Source: Sphingomonas sp. CL5.1
Lineage (GTDB): Bacteria > Pseudomonadota > Alphaproteobacteria > Sphingomonadales > Sphingomonadaceae
Direction of reading: 5' to 3'
NCBI RefSeq assembly: GCF_013344685.1
Contig: NZ_CP050137.1
Coordinates: forward strand, 620,001 to 684,000
DNA: 64,000 nt
The notes beneath the pieces are model-generated. The model searched no databases, had not been told where the DNA came from, and saw only the letters and a program-made list of their open reading frames with translations. Positions 33,576-42,961 of the stretch are shown here, in pieces (the stretch's first letter is position 1; the number at the start of each line of letters is the position of its first letter). The position numbers and the translations under genes are program-made.

Positions 33576-34291
33576 CGCGACGGCACGCGCCCGCCGCGCG
33601 CGAAGGCGCGGAAGGTGCGGTCGATGCTCTCCAGCAGCCGGGGGACATGCGCGTCGCCGGGATGGACCGCGACGCGCACCACCTTCGCCGGCTGGAGCAG
33701 GCGGCGCAGCACGGCGGCGGCGGCGAGCGAGCTCAGCTGCCGCCCGTTGCTGCGGCTCGCCCAGGTGATGACCGGGCCGCGCGTCAGCACCCGGCCGCGC
33801 TCGACCGGGGACCAGACGCGGCCGTGGTTCTCCGCCAGCGCGAAGCCCGCCTCGCCCAGCGCCGCGAGCGCGCCGTCCGAATAGAGCCATGCCGGCGCGA
33901 TGAATCCCGCCGCCGGTCGGCCGATGATATCCTCCACCAGCGCCTTGCCGCGCGTCATCCGGTCGAGCGCGGTCGCGTGGTCGAGGCCGAGGAACTCGCC
34001 CTCGCTCGCCGTCATGTGCCTGGCCTTGAGCGCGGCGATGCCGTGATGCTCGCTGGTGTCGCGGTGGAACCAGCCGTGGACGAACATCTCGACGCCCGTC
34101 TCGGCCCAGCCGCGCAGCCGCGTCGCGAACGGCGTTCCCTGCACCAGCGGCGCCTCGCCCCAGTGATCGGGCACCACCAGCATCGCGAGGCGCGGCCCGC
34201 CGAGATGGCCCGACAGCCGCTCCAGCAGCGCGTCCACCTCGCGCTCGGAACGCGGGCCGACATCGTGGATCGAGGCGAGCAGGCGCTTCAT
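33557..34291 (-). CDS. Polysaccharide deacetylase-like protein (DUF2334/NodB-like)
   Basis: A 244-residue protein that begins L-L-A-S-I-H-D-V-G-P-R, the motif 1 aspartate region of NodB-like carbohydrate esterases. It contains E-M-F-V-H-G-W-F-H-R-D with the metal-type His pair, G-F-I-A-P-A-W-L-Y-S and a late V-A-V-H-P-G-D-A motif. These fit the DUF2334 branch of the deacetylase superfamily, which removes acetyl groups from N-acetyl sugars. It lies between glycosyltransferases and overlaps the GT-C gene by 4 nt, so it probably trims the same glycan. Confidence 0.85.
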   Translation of the reverse strand: MKRLLASIHDVGPRSEREVDALLERLSGHLGGPRLAMLVVPDHWGEAPLVQGTPFATRLRGWAETGVEMFVHGWFHRDTSEHHGIAALKARHMTASEGEFLGLDHATALDRMTRGKALVEDIIGRPAAGFIAPAWLYSDGALAALGEAGFALAENHGRVWSPVERGRVLTRGPVITWASRSNGRQLSSLAAAAVLRRLLQPAKVVRVAVHPGDAHVPRLLESIDRTFRAFARGGRVPSRYADLR

Positions 34292-35712
34292 CGCCGCGCC
34301 ATCCGGCCGGGCGGGTTCGGCACGTAAATCCCCATGTCCCCGCGCTCGTAAAGCAGGTGATAATGTCCTGCGATCAGAATCCTGACCGAATTCTCGTCGG
34401 TTCCCGGCGCCATGTTCCTCATTTCGATCGCGCTGTAATCGTGATTCACGATCGCGTCGCGGAAACGCTTCCTGAACTCACCCTGCGTCAGTTTCTGCCG
34501 GGTCGAGAAAAAATCCACCTCGAAATCCTTCCCCGCCCAATAGCATAAGGCGAGATCTTCGCAGGCGACCGGCCCAGGAATCGTCCTGATCCGGGAAACC
34601 ATCGCGTCGACGGCCGCGACACCCGCCGCCTTGCCCCTGATCTCGCTGGCGCTCGCCACGGCGCCATAGGGAATCATGATCGCCGGCGGAAGCGCCAGCA
34701 GGAACCGGAAACGCCTTCCCCAGGCCGGCGGCGATCGCAGCGCGAGCGCGACCGGGCACGCGATCGACAGGAAGATCAGCATCTCGAAATAGGCATTGAT
34801 ATCGACGCCGCTGCCGCTGCCCTGGAGCACCCCCAGCAGCAGCGACACCCAGATTCCGATCACCAGCAGGCCGGCGCGGCGATCCCGTCGCCGCTCGCGC
34901 CACAACCGGCCCGAGCACATGATCATCGGAACGAAGAGAATGACCAACAGGGAATGGTGCAGCATCCTGCCGAGCGAATATGATCTTTTGAACTCGATCA
35001 CCGATGCGATCATGTTTCCGTCGAACAGCAAGCCGTCCAGCGCGGCGATTGCGACGGCGGACAGCACCGCCAGCGCCAGACAGATGAGGAAGCCGCGGCG
35101 ATCGAAAGAAAAAAGCCATATCGCGACCGACACGGGGATCGCAATTATATTGTGCTTCACCAGCACGCCGAGAAACATCATGAGGCAGAACAGCGCGATG
35201 GAAAGCAACGGCACCCGGTCGCCCGGCTTCTTCCACAGCAGCGCGAGCAGCCCGGCGGTCATGAACGCATGTCCCATCCATTGCGGATCGTCCATGGCGA
35301 CATAAGAGCGAAAAACGGTGACGTTGCACAAAAGGAATATCAGGCACGCCAGCCAGCCGGCGGATTTCTCCTCCGGCACGATCCTCCTTGTCGCTGCAAG
35401 GACGGCCATGGCGACGGCGATCATCGAGACCAGCGACGCGATCCGCCCGGAAACGATGAGATCGCCGGATAATCCCGAGAAAAAGCTGACGACGTAAAAG
35501 GACAGGGGCGGGTAATTATTCGCCGTGAATCCGCTCGCGGGCGGATACAGCGCCCCTTTCCCCATCGCGGCGGCGGCCTGGAAGGCGTTCCACCCTTCAT
35601 TGTAATCAAGCAGGACGGACGAAAATACGGTCCCCAGCCTGCCGAACGCCAGCAGCGCGACGACGAACCACGAGAGCAATACCAACCGCGTCGAAAATCC
35701 GCGATATATCAT
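34288..35712 (-). CDS. GT-C type membrane glycosyltransferase-like protein
   Basis: A 474-residue protein with ten or more hydrophobic segments, the first near residues 8-28. The first periplasmic loop carries L-D-Y-N-E-G-W-N-A-F, the acidic motif of GT-C enzymes such as ArnT/PMT relatives, and A-N-N-Y-P-P-L-S-F-Y follows, as in that group. Such enzymes transfer sugars from polyprenyl-phosphate carriers on the outer face of the inner membrane. Base composition is less GC-rich than in the genes around it. It overlaps the deacetylase gene by 4 nt. Confidence 0.82.
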   Translation of the reverse strand: MIYRGFSTRLVLLSWFVVALLAFGRLGTVFSSVLLDYNEGWNAFQAAAAMGKGALYPPASGFTANNYPPLSFYVVSFFSGLSGDLIVSGRIASLVSMIAVAMAVLAATRRIVPEEKSAGWLACLIFLLCNVTVFRSYVAMDDPQWMGHAFMTAGLLALLWKKPGDRVPLLSIALFCLMMFLGVLVKHNIIAIPVSVAIWLFSFDRRGFLICLALAVLSAVAIAALDGLLFDGNMIASVIEFKRSYSLGRMLHHSLLVILFVPMIMCSGRLWRERRRDRRAGLLVIGIWVSLLLGVLQGSGSGVDINAYFEMLIFLSIACPVALALRSPPAWGRRFRFLLALPPAIMIPYGAVASASEIRGKAAGVAAVDAMVSRIRTIPGPVACEDLALCYWAGKDFEVDFFSTRQKLTQGEFRKRFRDAIVNHDYSAIEMRNMAPGTDENSVRILIAGHYHLLYERGDMGIYVPNPPGRMARR

Positions 35713-35725
35713 TGATACACTCTCT

Positions 35726-35989
35726 TTATTGTATCCGCAGAAGAAAGATGATGAACAACTGCGAGGATACGAGAATCAGGGATATCTTCGGGATTACTCC
35801 ATTCTTGTTCACGATTGATAATATGCCGAATATTATTGATATAGACGTCAATATATCTATCGTATAATATTTGAATATTATGCTGCAAATTATATTTGCT
35901 ATTGTCGATAATATCGACAGGATCCCAAGTATGTCATTGGGGTCTATTCTTTTCAATTCGTCCTTAATGTCGTCGTCTTCGCGATCCAT
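35726..35989 (-). CDS. AT-rich small membrane protein, orphan
   Basis: An 87-residue protein: an acidic N-terminus (M-D-R-E-D-D-D-I-K-D-E-L-K-R) followed by two or three hydrophobic stretches of Ile/Leu/Ser (about residues 21-38, 45-58 and 68-85). The gene is strikingly AT-rich, rough count near 35% GC, against the very GC-rich surroundings, and uses codons such as ATA and AAT that are almost absent elsewhere in the window. GAGGGG about 7 nt before the ATG supports translation. I do not recognise a family. It is probably a recent acquisition within the glycan cluster. Confidence 0.6.
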   Translation of the reverse strand: MDREDDDIKDELKRIDPNDILGILSILSTIANIICSIIFKYYTIDILTSISIIFGILSIVNKNGVIPKISLILVSSQLFIIFLLRIQ

Positions 35990-36050
35990 GACGCAACCCC
36001 TCGATCATCACATCAACCAGCACGGCAACATCAATTCCGTCGAAGCCGCC

Positions 36051-37064
36051 TTATAATGCCTCCAGTATCGCATGCCAGCGCGCGGCGACCGCGTCCGCGC
36101 CATAGGCCGCCGCGAGATGCTCCCGGCCCGCCGCCAGCGCCGCCGCCGTCCCGTCCGACCATTGCCGGTATCGCTCCAGCCCGCCCTGCCAGTCGTCGAG
36201 CGCGATGAACGGCCGCAGCTCCTCATAGGAAGGGATCGCGTCCGCCACGACGCCCAGCCCCGCCAGCAACGCGGTCGCCGGGCGGTTGATCGTCTTGCCG
36301 GCGGTATAATCGTTCCGCTCCAGCGGGATCACCGCCACGCGGTGCCGCGCCAGCGCGATCGGCGCGCTCGCCAGCGTCCAGGGGACATAGGTGACCGGCA
36401 CCGGCCAGCGGCGCCGCGCGGCGCGGTAGCCCAGCCAGTCGTTGCTGATGATGGTGAGCGTCGCCGGATGGGCGAAGCGCCCCAGCTCGCGCGCCGCCGC
36501 GCCGATATGGGCGTAGCCGGAAGCCTGCCCGAGGCTCTTGCCGAACCATACGCAATGCAGCGCGCCGGCGTGCCGGGCGTGGAACCGCCGCAGGCTGGCG
36601 AGCGCCGCGCGCTCGGCGAGCGACAGCGGCAGCGCGGGCGGCGGGTCGATATCCAGCACGTCGGGGATCACCGTCACCGGCGCCGTCAGGCCGGGCACCT
36701 CCTCCGCGATCTGCCCGGCCAGCGTCGCGGTGGAGAAGGTGAGGCGGGTCGCGAGTCCGAGCATCTCGCGCAGGCGGGCGACCCGCGCGCCGCTGGCATG
36801 GCCGGCGCGCTGCGCGGCGAACAGATTGTCGCAAAGATCGACTATCACCTCTCGCCCCCCACCCCGCGCGCCCCGCGCCGCGGCCACCGCCGCGGGCGAA
36901 TGCGATTTGGAGAAGATGATCGCGGCATAGTCGCGCCCCGCCTGATATTGCTCGATCGCCACGCCCCGCCGGCGCAGCGCGTCGAGCGGCGCGAACAATC
37001 GATAACGGATCGACGCCAGCCGCCTGTCGTAACTGTCGGCATGCCAGGCGAAACGGGCGGTCAT
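36051..37064 (-). CDS. Glycosyltransferase-like protein
   Basis: A 337-residue protein with GT-B features: I-F-S-K-S-H-S-P-A-A in the first domain, V-I-V-D-L-C-D-N-L-F, F-S-T-A-T-L-A-G-Q-I, V-I-P-D-V-L-D-I-D at the domain junction, W-F-G-K-S-L-G-Q-A-S-G-Y and a C-terminal L-E-R-N-D-Y-T-A-G-K-T-I-N-R. The last pattern takes the place of the usual E-x7-E, so the family is not settled. The ATG at 37064 overlaps the stop of the upstream GT-C gene by 4 nt. The role in surface glycan is inferred from neighbours. Confidence 0.75.
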   Translation of the reverse strand: MTARFAWHADSYDRRLASIRYRLFAPLDALRRRGVAIEQYQAGRDYAAIIFSKSHSPAAVAAARGARGGGREVIVDLCDNLFAAQRAGHASGARVARLREMLGLATRLTFSTATLAGQIAEEVPGLTAPVTVIPDVLDIDPPPALPLSLAERAALASLRRFHARHAGALHCVWFGKSLGQASGYAHIGAAARELGRFAHPATLTIISNDWLGYRAARRRWPVPVTYVPWTLASAPIALARHRVAVIPLERNDYTAGKTINRPATALLAGLGVVADAIPSYEELRPFIALDDWQGGLERYRQWSDGTAAALAAGREHLAAAYGADAVAARWHAILEAL

Positions 37065-38455
37065 CCTTTCCTCCGGCGATAGACCGAAATGATCTCGTCC
37101 CCCATCGGCAGCCGGGCGACCAGCCAGTAATGCCCGCCGATCACCGCCATGACGCGGCGGCGCGCTTCCGCTCGCTCCCCCGACGCCGGCGGGCGCATCG
37201 TGATGACGTCCGGCCCCCGCGCGAGGATGCGATCGATCTCGGCAAGCTGATCGACGCCGACCGCCCCCGCCTCGTGCGCGAGATAGAGGTGCCCCGGAAA
37301 CATCCAGCGCGAACAGGCGGGCCGCCCGGTCGACGCGTACAGCATCGGCGTGCCCGAATAGACGTACAGGCATCCGCGTCCATGTCCGATGGCGTCGGTC
37401 GATGCCGCGAACTGCGCGGTCGTGCCGCGTCCGGCGATATTGCCGATCACCACGCCCTCGCCCGCCACCGCGACCAGCAGCAGGATCGCCGCGCTCCAGC
37501 GCTTGCGCACCCGCCCGAGGAACGGCGCCGCCGCCACCGTGCCGGGCAGAAACGCGGGCAGCGCATAATGCAGGTACCAGTCGCCGAACACGATGATCGC
37601 GCCGAGCGATACCGCGAACCACGCGAGCACGAAGCGGCGAGCCGGCGCCGCGCCGCGCCCCGCCACCGCCATCCCGATCAGCGGGGCAAGCAACAGCGAG
37701 ATATGCAGGAGATTGCCCGCCCGCACCGTCCACGGATCGGCCTTTCGCGCCGCGATCGAGAAGAAATTGGCGTAGCCGAAGGCAGCGCCCTGCCCGATCG
37801 CGGCATAATAGCCGGCCGCGGCGGCGGTTGGCAGCAGCGCGATCGACGCCAGGACCGCGCCTTGCGCCGCGACCCGCGCCGCCGCCACGCCGCGCGCGTG
37901 CAGCCGCCACATGATCCACAGGCCGAAGAACATGCCTTCGAACACGACGCTGTATTTGATCTGAAGCGCGATGCCGACGAGCAGCATCGCCATCGCGTCC
38001 GGCGCGAACCGGCGCCGTTCGTTGGCGAGGATCAGCGCGGCGGCGCCCGCCATCGGCAGGTTATGGAGAACCCCCGCCTGCCCGCCCTGCCCGCCCGCCA
38101 GGTTCAGCCACAGGATATAGGCGATGCCGGCGAGCAGCGCGCCCCGGTCCGGCGCGATGCGGCGCGCCATATGGACGACGAGGAACGCCGTCGCCACCAC
38201 CGCCGCCAGCGCCATCGCCTGATAGGCCCAGACGCCCCAGCGGAAGGGGAGCGCCGCCGGCGGCATATAGAGCAGGAACAGGCCCACCGGCTTCCTGTCC
38301 CATATGTCGAGATAGGGGATCGCCCCGCCCCACATCGCCCGCGCGACGGTGAAATAGAAATCCTCGTCGACATGGACGTTCGGATTGCCGAAGGTCGCCG
38401 CCCGCGCCACGATCGCGACGGCGAGCAGCAGGATCAGGCAACGGCCGGCGGGCAA
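37061..38455 (-). CDS. GT-C type membrane glycosyltransferase-like protein
   Basis: A 464-residue polytopic protein with about ten membrane segments. The first loop has N-V-H-V-D-E-D-F-Y-F-T-V-A-R-A-M, the acidic motif of PMT/ArnT-like GT-C enzymes, then Y-L-D-I-W-D-R-K-P-V-G-L-F-L-L-Y, another family feature. The large C-terminal soluble part is periplasmic. It probably starts with TTG at 38455; GGAGG lies about 16 nt upstream, inside the end of the LOG gene, so a start a few codons earlier at a non-standard codon cannot be excluded. It overlaps the next glycosyltransferase gene by 4 nt. Confidence 0.8.
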   Translation of the reverse strand: MPAGRCLILLLAVAIVARAATFGNPNVHVDEDFYFTVARAMWGGAIPYLDIWDRKPVGLFLLYMPPAALPFRWGVWAYQAMALAAVVATAFLVVHMARRIAPDRGALLAGIAYILWLNLAGGQGGQAGVLHNLPMAGAAALILANERRRFAPDAMAMLLVGIALQIKYSVVFEGMFFGLWIMWRLHARGVAAARVAAQGAVLASIALLPTAAAAGYYAAIGQGAAFGYANFFSIAARKADPWTVRAGNLLHISLLLAPLIGMAVAGRGAAPARRFVLAWFAVSLGAIIVFGDWYLHYALPAFLPGTVAAAPFLGRVRKRWSAAILLLVAVAGEGVVIGNIAGRGTTAQFAASTDAIGHGRGCLYVYSGTPMLYASTGRPACSRWMFPGHLYLAHEAGAVGVDQLAEIDRILARGPDVITMRPPASGERAEARRRVMAVIGGHYWLVARLPMGDEIISVYRRRKG

Positions 38456-38463
38456 CGCGCGTT

Positions 38464-39045
38464 TCAGAGGTCCTCCGCCTTCATCCGCACGATCGGCTGG
38501 GTCGGCACATGCGCGGCCATGCGGGAGAGCAGCTCGTCCAGCGTCTCGGACACGATCAGCAGGTCACGATGCTGCGGCCGCAGGAAGCCGACCGTCGCCA
38601 TCTTCGCCCAGAAGGCGACGAGATCGTCGTAATAGCCCATCGTGTTGAGCAGCCCGACCGGATCGCTGTGATAGCCGAGCTGCGCCCACGACAGCGCCTC
38701 CCACAATTCGTCCATCGTGCCGGTGCCGCCGGGGATGGTGACGAAGCCGTCGGCGATGTCGGTGAACGCCTTCTTGCGCTCGTGCATGCCGGGCACGACG
38801 TGCAGCTCGGTCAGTCCGCGATGCGCCACCTCGGCATCGACCAGCGCCTGCGGGATCACCCCGATCACCTCGCCGCCCGCCGCCAGCGCCGCATCGGCGA
38901 CCGCGCCCATCAGCCCGAGCCGGCCGCCGCCATAGACGAGGCCGATGCCCCGCTCGGCCAGCCCGCGCCCCACCGCGCGGGCGGTCTCGAGATAGACAGG
39001 ATCGGCCGGGGTGGCCGAGCCGCAATAGACCGCGAGACGCTTCAT
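38464..39045 (-). CDS. LOG-family nucleotide 5'-monophosphate phosphoribohydrolase
   Basis: A 193-residue Rossmann-like protein with the LOG signature P-G-G-T-G-T-M-D-E at residues 105-113, an early V-Y-C-G-S-A and L-V-Y-G-G-G-R-L-G-L-M-G, and M-H-E-R-K-K. The family cleaves nucleoside monophosphates to base and ribose 5-phosphate; in plants and some bacteria it activates cytokinins, otherwise its use in bacteria is mostly unclear. It is 62 nt downstream of crtI on the same strand. Confidence 0.92.
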   Translation of the reverse strand: MKRLAVYCGSATPADPVYLETARAVGRGLAERGIGLVYGGGRLGLMGAVADAALAAGGEVIGVIPQALVDAEVAHRGLTELHVVPGMHERKKAFTDIADGFVTIPGGTGTMDELWEALSWAQLGYHSDPVGLLNTMGYYDDLVAFWAKMATVGFLRPQHRDLLIVSETLDELLSRMAAHVPTQPIVRMKAEDL

Positions 39046-39107
39046 GGGATCAACCTGCTGGGACGAACCGCGCTAGCGAAAGAGCGCCGGCACCTCAAGT
39101 TCCTCGA

Positions 39108-40559
39108 TCAGCCGCGCCCCAGCATCAGGTCCGCCGTCGCCCTGGCGCTGCTCATCACGCCCGGCAATCCCGCGCCCGGATGCGTCGCGGCGCCGACGAA
39201 ATAGAGGTTGGCGATGGCGTCGTCGCGATTGTGGACGCGGAACCAGCCGCTCTGCATGGGCAATGGCTCCGGGCCGAAGACGCTGCCGAGATGCGCGTGG
39301 AGATCATGCGCGAAATCGGCCGGGGCGAGGCTGAACCGCGTCTCGATCCGCCCGTGCACGTCGGGGATCAGCCGCCGCCCGATCTCATCGAGCACGCGCC
39401 GCTCCATGATCGGGGCGATGCGGCCCCAGTCCTCGGGGAACCGGCCGAGGTGCGGCACCGGGACGAGCGCCTGGAACGTCGAGCATCCCTCCGGCGCGAG
39501 CGACGGATCGGTGATGCTCGGATGCGCGAGCGCGATCGGGAAATCGGGCGAGAGGATGCCGTGGTCGTAGATGTCGGCGAGCTGCTCGCGATAGCGCGGG
39601 CCGAACAGCACCATATGGTGCGGGATGCCCGGCCACGTCCCCCTGATCCCGAAATGCAGGACGAACAGCGAGGGCGAGTAGCGCCTGCGCGCCAGCCGCT
39701 CCGCCCCGCGCCGCGCCGCCGCCGATCCGGTCAGCAGGTCGCGATAGCTATGGACCGCGTCGCTGTTCGCCGCGAGCATCGCGCAATCGGCGCGCCAGCC
39801 GCTCGCCGTCTCCACCGCCGTCACGCGGTCGCCGAGCGTCTCGATCCGCACGGCCGCGTCGCCCAGCCGGATCGTCCCGCCCAGCCGCCCGAACAGCGCC
39901 GCCATCGCCGCGACCAGCCGATTGGTGCCGCCGCGCACGCTCCACAAGGCGCCCGGCGGGAGCCACGGGGCATGGATCGCGCTCGCCGTCATCGGATTGC
40001 CGCCGGCGAGCAAGGCGTGGAACGACAGCGCCTGCCGCAGCTTCTCGTTGCGCACGAAGCGCGACACGATGGAATAGACCGGGCGCCACGCCTGATATTT
40101 CGTCAGCAGCGGCGCCGCCCGCGCCATCGCGCCGAGATCGGCGAAGGCATTGTCGCCGAACTCGCGCCGCGCGCGCGCCGCATGATCGAGCAGGCGCGTG
40201 TAGCCCGCGATATCCGCCCGATCGAGCTTGCCGATCTCGGCGCGCACGCTCGCATCGTCGCCGCCGAGATCGATATTCGTCCCATCGGGCCAGTTGAAGC
40301 GGCAGGGGGAGACCGGATCGAGCGTCACATCGGCGGCCATCTCCTGCCCGCTCAGCGCCCATAACGCCGCGAAGGCATCCGGGTCGGTGATCGCGGTGGG
40401 GCCGGTATCGAACGTATAGCCGTCGCGCCGCCGGAACCCGGCGCAGCCGCCGGGCTGGTCGCGCGCCTCGACGATCGTCGTCGCCACCCCCGCCGATTGC
40501 AGCCGGATGGCGAGCGCCAGCCCGCCCAATCCGGCCCCGATCACCACCGCCGTCGTCAC
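39108..40559 (-). CDS. crtI: Phytoene desaturase
   Basis: A 483-residue FAD-dependent carotenoid desaturase that converts phytoene to lycopene. The dinucleotide-binding motif V-I-G-A-G-L-G-G-L-A-L-A is at residues 6-17, followed by E-A-R-D-Q-P-G-G-C-A-G. The family C-terminal motif N-L-Y-F-V-G-A-A-T-H-P-G-A-G-L-P-G-V is intact. The GTG start at 40559 overlaps the crtY stop by 4 nt. With crtY it accounts for the lycopene and beta-ring steps of the yellow carotenoids typical of sphingomonads; crtB is not in view. Confidence 0.95.
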   Translation of the reverse strand: MTTAVVIGAGLGGLALAIRLQSAGVATTIVEARDQPGGCAGFRRRDGYTFDTGPTAITDPDAFAALWALSGQEMAADVTLDPVSPCRFNWPDGTNIDLGGDDASVRAEIGKLDRADIAGYTRLLDHAARARREFGDNAFADLGAMARAAPLLTKYQAWRPVYSIVSRFVRNEKLRQALSFHALLAGGNPMTASAIHAPWLPPGALWSVRGGTNRLVAAMAALFGRLGGTIRLGDAAVRIETLGDRVTAVETASGWRADCAMLAANSDAVHSYRDLLTGSAAARRGAERLARRRYSPSLFVLHFGIRGTWPGIPHHMVLFGPRYREQLADIYDHGILSPDFPIALAHPSITDPSLAPEGCSTFQALVPVPHLGRFPEDWGRIAPIMERRVLDEIGRRLIPDVHGRIETRFSLAPADFAHDLHAHLGSVFGPEPLPMQSGWFRVHNRDDAIANLYFVGAATHPGAGLPGVMSSARATADLMLGRG

Positions 40560-41716
40560 GCCATCCGTCTCGCCACCCCTACCGCGCGCCAGAAGGGCAC
40601 GGGCGGCCTGCCCCTAAGCGCCCGCGTCTTGTCCGAAAAGGTGGAACGTGCGGCATGGAAGCGCGAGATCACCCCCGGCGACAGGCGATGGAGATGCTCG
40701 AACACGCGATAGCGCGCGTCCGGGTCGGCGGCGCGGAACAGCATCGCGGAGACCAGCCGGTAGAAGCGCCGCTCGTCCCACATCGTCCGCGCATGGTCGT
40801 GGGTCAGCGCGTGGAGCGCCTCGCCCGACAGGTCGTCCGCCGCCGCGATCCGCACCGCGAGACGCACCGCGTCAGGCAGCGAATCGCCGGTGGTCGGGTG
40901 GAACAGCCCGGCGCGCGTCCCCGCCTTGGCGACGCGCGCGCCACCCGCGCGCCAGTAGGTCTCGAAATCGCCGCCGATCGCCACCGGCAGCGCGCCGCGC
41001 TCCTCGCGCACCGTATCGCCGACGCGCCAGCCGCGATTCCCGGCATAGCCCTCGATCCGCCGCCCGAGCGCGCCGGCGTTCACATTGGCGGTGTCGCTGT
41101 AATAGCCGTCCTCGACGAACAGCCGCGTCGGCGACAGCGGCAGGCAGGAGACGAAGCGGAAGCCGTCATGCTGCGTCACGGTCGCGTCCATCAGCATCGG
41201 GCGTTCGAGGCCATGCCCGTCCGGCACCTCCAGCTCGCGCCCGACGAACTTGCGCCAGCCGAGATCGAGCGCGGAGGGATCGCCGACGCCGCGCGCGTCG
41301 ATCACCCCCTTCGCCTCGATCCGCTCGCCGCCGACGAACGAGACGCTGGTCGCGGTGACGCTCTGCGCCTTGCGCCCGGTCATCACCGCCGATTCGGGCA
41401 GCCGCGCGCGCGCCACCAGGTCGAGCCGCGCGGCCTCGATCGCATAGCAGGGCTGGCGGAGCGTCCGCGCGCGCACGGGGAAGGCGACCTCATATTCGGG
41501 CCATGCGTGGCGGACGAGCGGGGTGAGCAGCCAGCGATCCTCCCGCGCCACATCGGCGTCGAGGAACGACCGGAGCCGGTTGCCGCCGATCGTCTCGCCC
41601 GCCTCGATCAGCAGCAGCGACAGATCGGGGCGTTTTTCCGCGAGCGCCAGCGCGATCAGCGATCCGGCCAAGCCGCCGCCGACGATCGCCACGTCGCAAC
41701 CGTGGATTTCCGCCAT
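40556..41716 (-). CDS. crtY: Lycopene beta-cyclase
   Basis: A 386-residue flavoprotein of the bacterial CrtY family that forms beta-rings at the ends of lycopene. Visible motifs: V-A-I-V-G-G-G-L-A-G-S-L-I-A near the N-terminus, V-I-D-A-R-G-V in the middle, and late R-A-G-L-F-H-P-T-T-G-D-S-L-P and Y-R-V-F-E-H-L-H-R. The ATG at 41716 gives the family length; a ribosome site is weak. It is transcribed ahead of crtI and divergently from the MipA-type gene. Confidence 0.93.
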   Translation of the reverse strand: MAEIHGCDVAIVGGGLAGSLIALALAEKRPDLSLLLIEAGETIGGNRLRSFLDADVAREDRWLLTPLVRHAWPEYEVAFPVRARTLRQPCYAIEAARLDLVARARLPESAVMTGRKAQSVTATSVSFVGGERIEAKGVIDARGVGDPSALDLGWRKFVGRELEVPDGHGLERPMLMDATVTQHDGFRFVSCLPLSPTRLFVEDGYYSDTANVNAGALGRRIEGYAGNRGWRVGDTVREERGALPVAIGGDFETYWRAGGARVAKAGTRAGLFHPTTGDSLPDAVRLAVRIAAADDLSGEALHALTHDHARTMWDERRFYRLVSAMLFRAADPDARYRVFEHLHRLSPGVISRFHAARSTFSDKTRALRGRPPVPFWRAVGVARRMA

Positions 41717-41960
41717 TCCGGCGGCGTAGCGAATCGCGCGCACGGGCGAAAGAGCGGGAAAATCGCGCGCGGCCCGGATCGGGACGGTCGTTCCCGCGAA
41801 AGCGGCGATGCGATTCCGGCTCGAACGATCCGGGCGAGCCGGTTATGCGGGCGGGCTGATCCTTGGCGGCAATGGGCGGGCGTGGCGCCGTCCCGTCGCC
41901 GCGACGGACCCGAATGCAGGCTCATCGGTTGAAGCCGTGGAAACGAGAGGGGAATTTCAT

Positions 41961-42809
41961 TTGCGCGCCTTCCATCCGATCATTCTCGCCGGCATGTTCG
42001 CCGCGACGCCCGCGCTGGCGCAGCAGGCCGCCGGCCCGTCCGACGAGGATCTCGCGCGCGACAGCGTGACGGTGGGCATCGCCGCCAGCTACATGACCGA
42101 TTACGAGGGCGCCGACCATTATTCCTTCTTCCCGCTGCCCGGCGCGATCGGCTCGGTCGGCGGGCACAGCTTCACGGTGATCGGCAACCGCGCCAGCCTC
42201 GATCTCATCCGCAACGAGCCGGGGCCGCGCTGGGACGTACAGCTCGGCCCGATCGCGGTGGTCAACTTCAACCGCAACAGCCGCGGCGCGATCAACGATC
42301 CGCAGGTGCGCGCGCTGCCCAAACGCGGGCTGGCGGTGGAACTGGGCGGCTATGTCGGGATCGGCAAGACCGGCGTCGTCACCAGCCCCTATGACAAATT
42401 GTCGGTCTCGGTCAGTTATCGCCATGACGTTACCGGCGTGCACGACAGCGCGATCGTCGCGCCGACCGTCAACTACATGACCCCGCTGAGCCGCAAGACG
42501 GCAGTCGCGCTGTTCGTGTCGGCCGAGCATGTCGGGCGGGGCTACATGCGGACCTATTTCGACGTCACGCCGGCGGACAGCCTGGCGAGCGGCCTGCCGG
42601 TGTACAGCGGGCGCGGCGGGTGGAAGAGCTGGACGGCGGGGGCGGTCGGCACCGTCTCGATCTCGGGCGATCTGCTGCGCGGCTGGAAGCTGGTCGGCGG
42701 CGTCACCTATCGCCGGATGCTCGGCGACGCGGCACAAAGCCCGCTGGTCAGCGATGTCGGCTCGCCGAATCAGTGGCTTGGCGCGCTCGGCGTCGCCTAT
42801 ACTTTCTGA
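41961..42809 (+). CDS. MipA/OmpV-family outer-membrane protein
   Basis: A 282-residue beta-barrel precursor. The start is the TTG at 41961, with GAGAGGGGAA upstream, followed by a signal peptide cut after A-T-P-A-L-A (about residue 20). The body has alternating amphipathic strands, V-G-I-A-A-S-Y-M-T-D-Y-E-G-A-D, and ends in a strand with terminal Phe (G-A-L-G-V-A-Y-T-F), which marks outer-membrane insertion. MipA/OmpV proteins are structural or scaffold barrels; one links murein enzymes in E. coli. A long upstream extension in the same frame lacks a signal sequence and was not used. Confidence 0.87.
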   Translation: MRAFHPIILAGMFAATPALAQQAAGPSDEDLARDSVTVGIAASYMTDYEGADHYSFFPLPGAIGSVGGHSFTVIGNRASLDLIRNEPGPRWDVQLGPIAVVNFNRNSRGAINDPQVRALPKRGLAVELGGYVGIGKTGVVTSPYDKLSVSVSYRHDVTGVHDSAIVAPTVNYMTPLSRKTAVALFVSAEHVGRGYMRTYFDVTPADSLASGLPVYSGRGGWKSWTAGAVGTVSISGDLLRGWKLVGGVTYRRMLGDAAQSPLVSDVGSPNQWLGALGVAYTF

Positions 42810-42961
42810 TCGGCCGCAATCGGGAAGCGACAGGCGGGCGATCAGCGCTTATGGCCACGCGGTCGCGATTCTGTCGATTCGTTCAGCTTGGCGACAGCGA
42901 AACACTTTAGGTCGCGATTTTGCCCGACGGAGACCGGGCGGGTTCAGGAAGGAAGGCAGCG

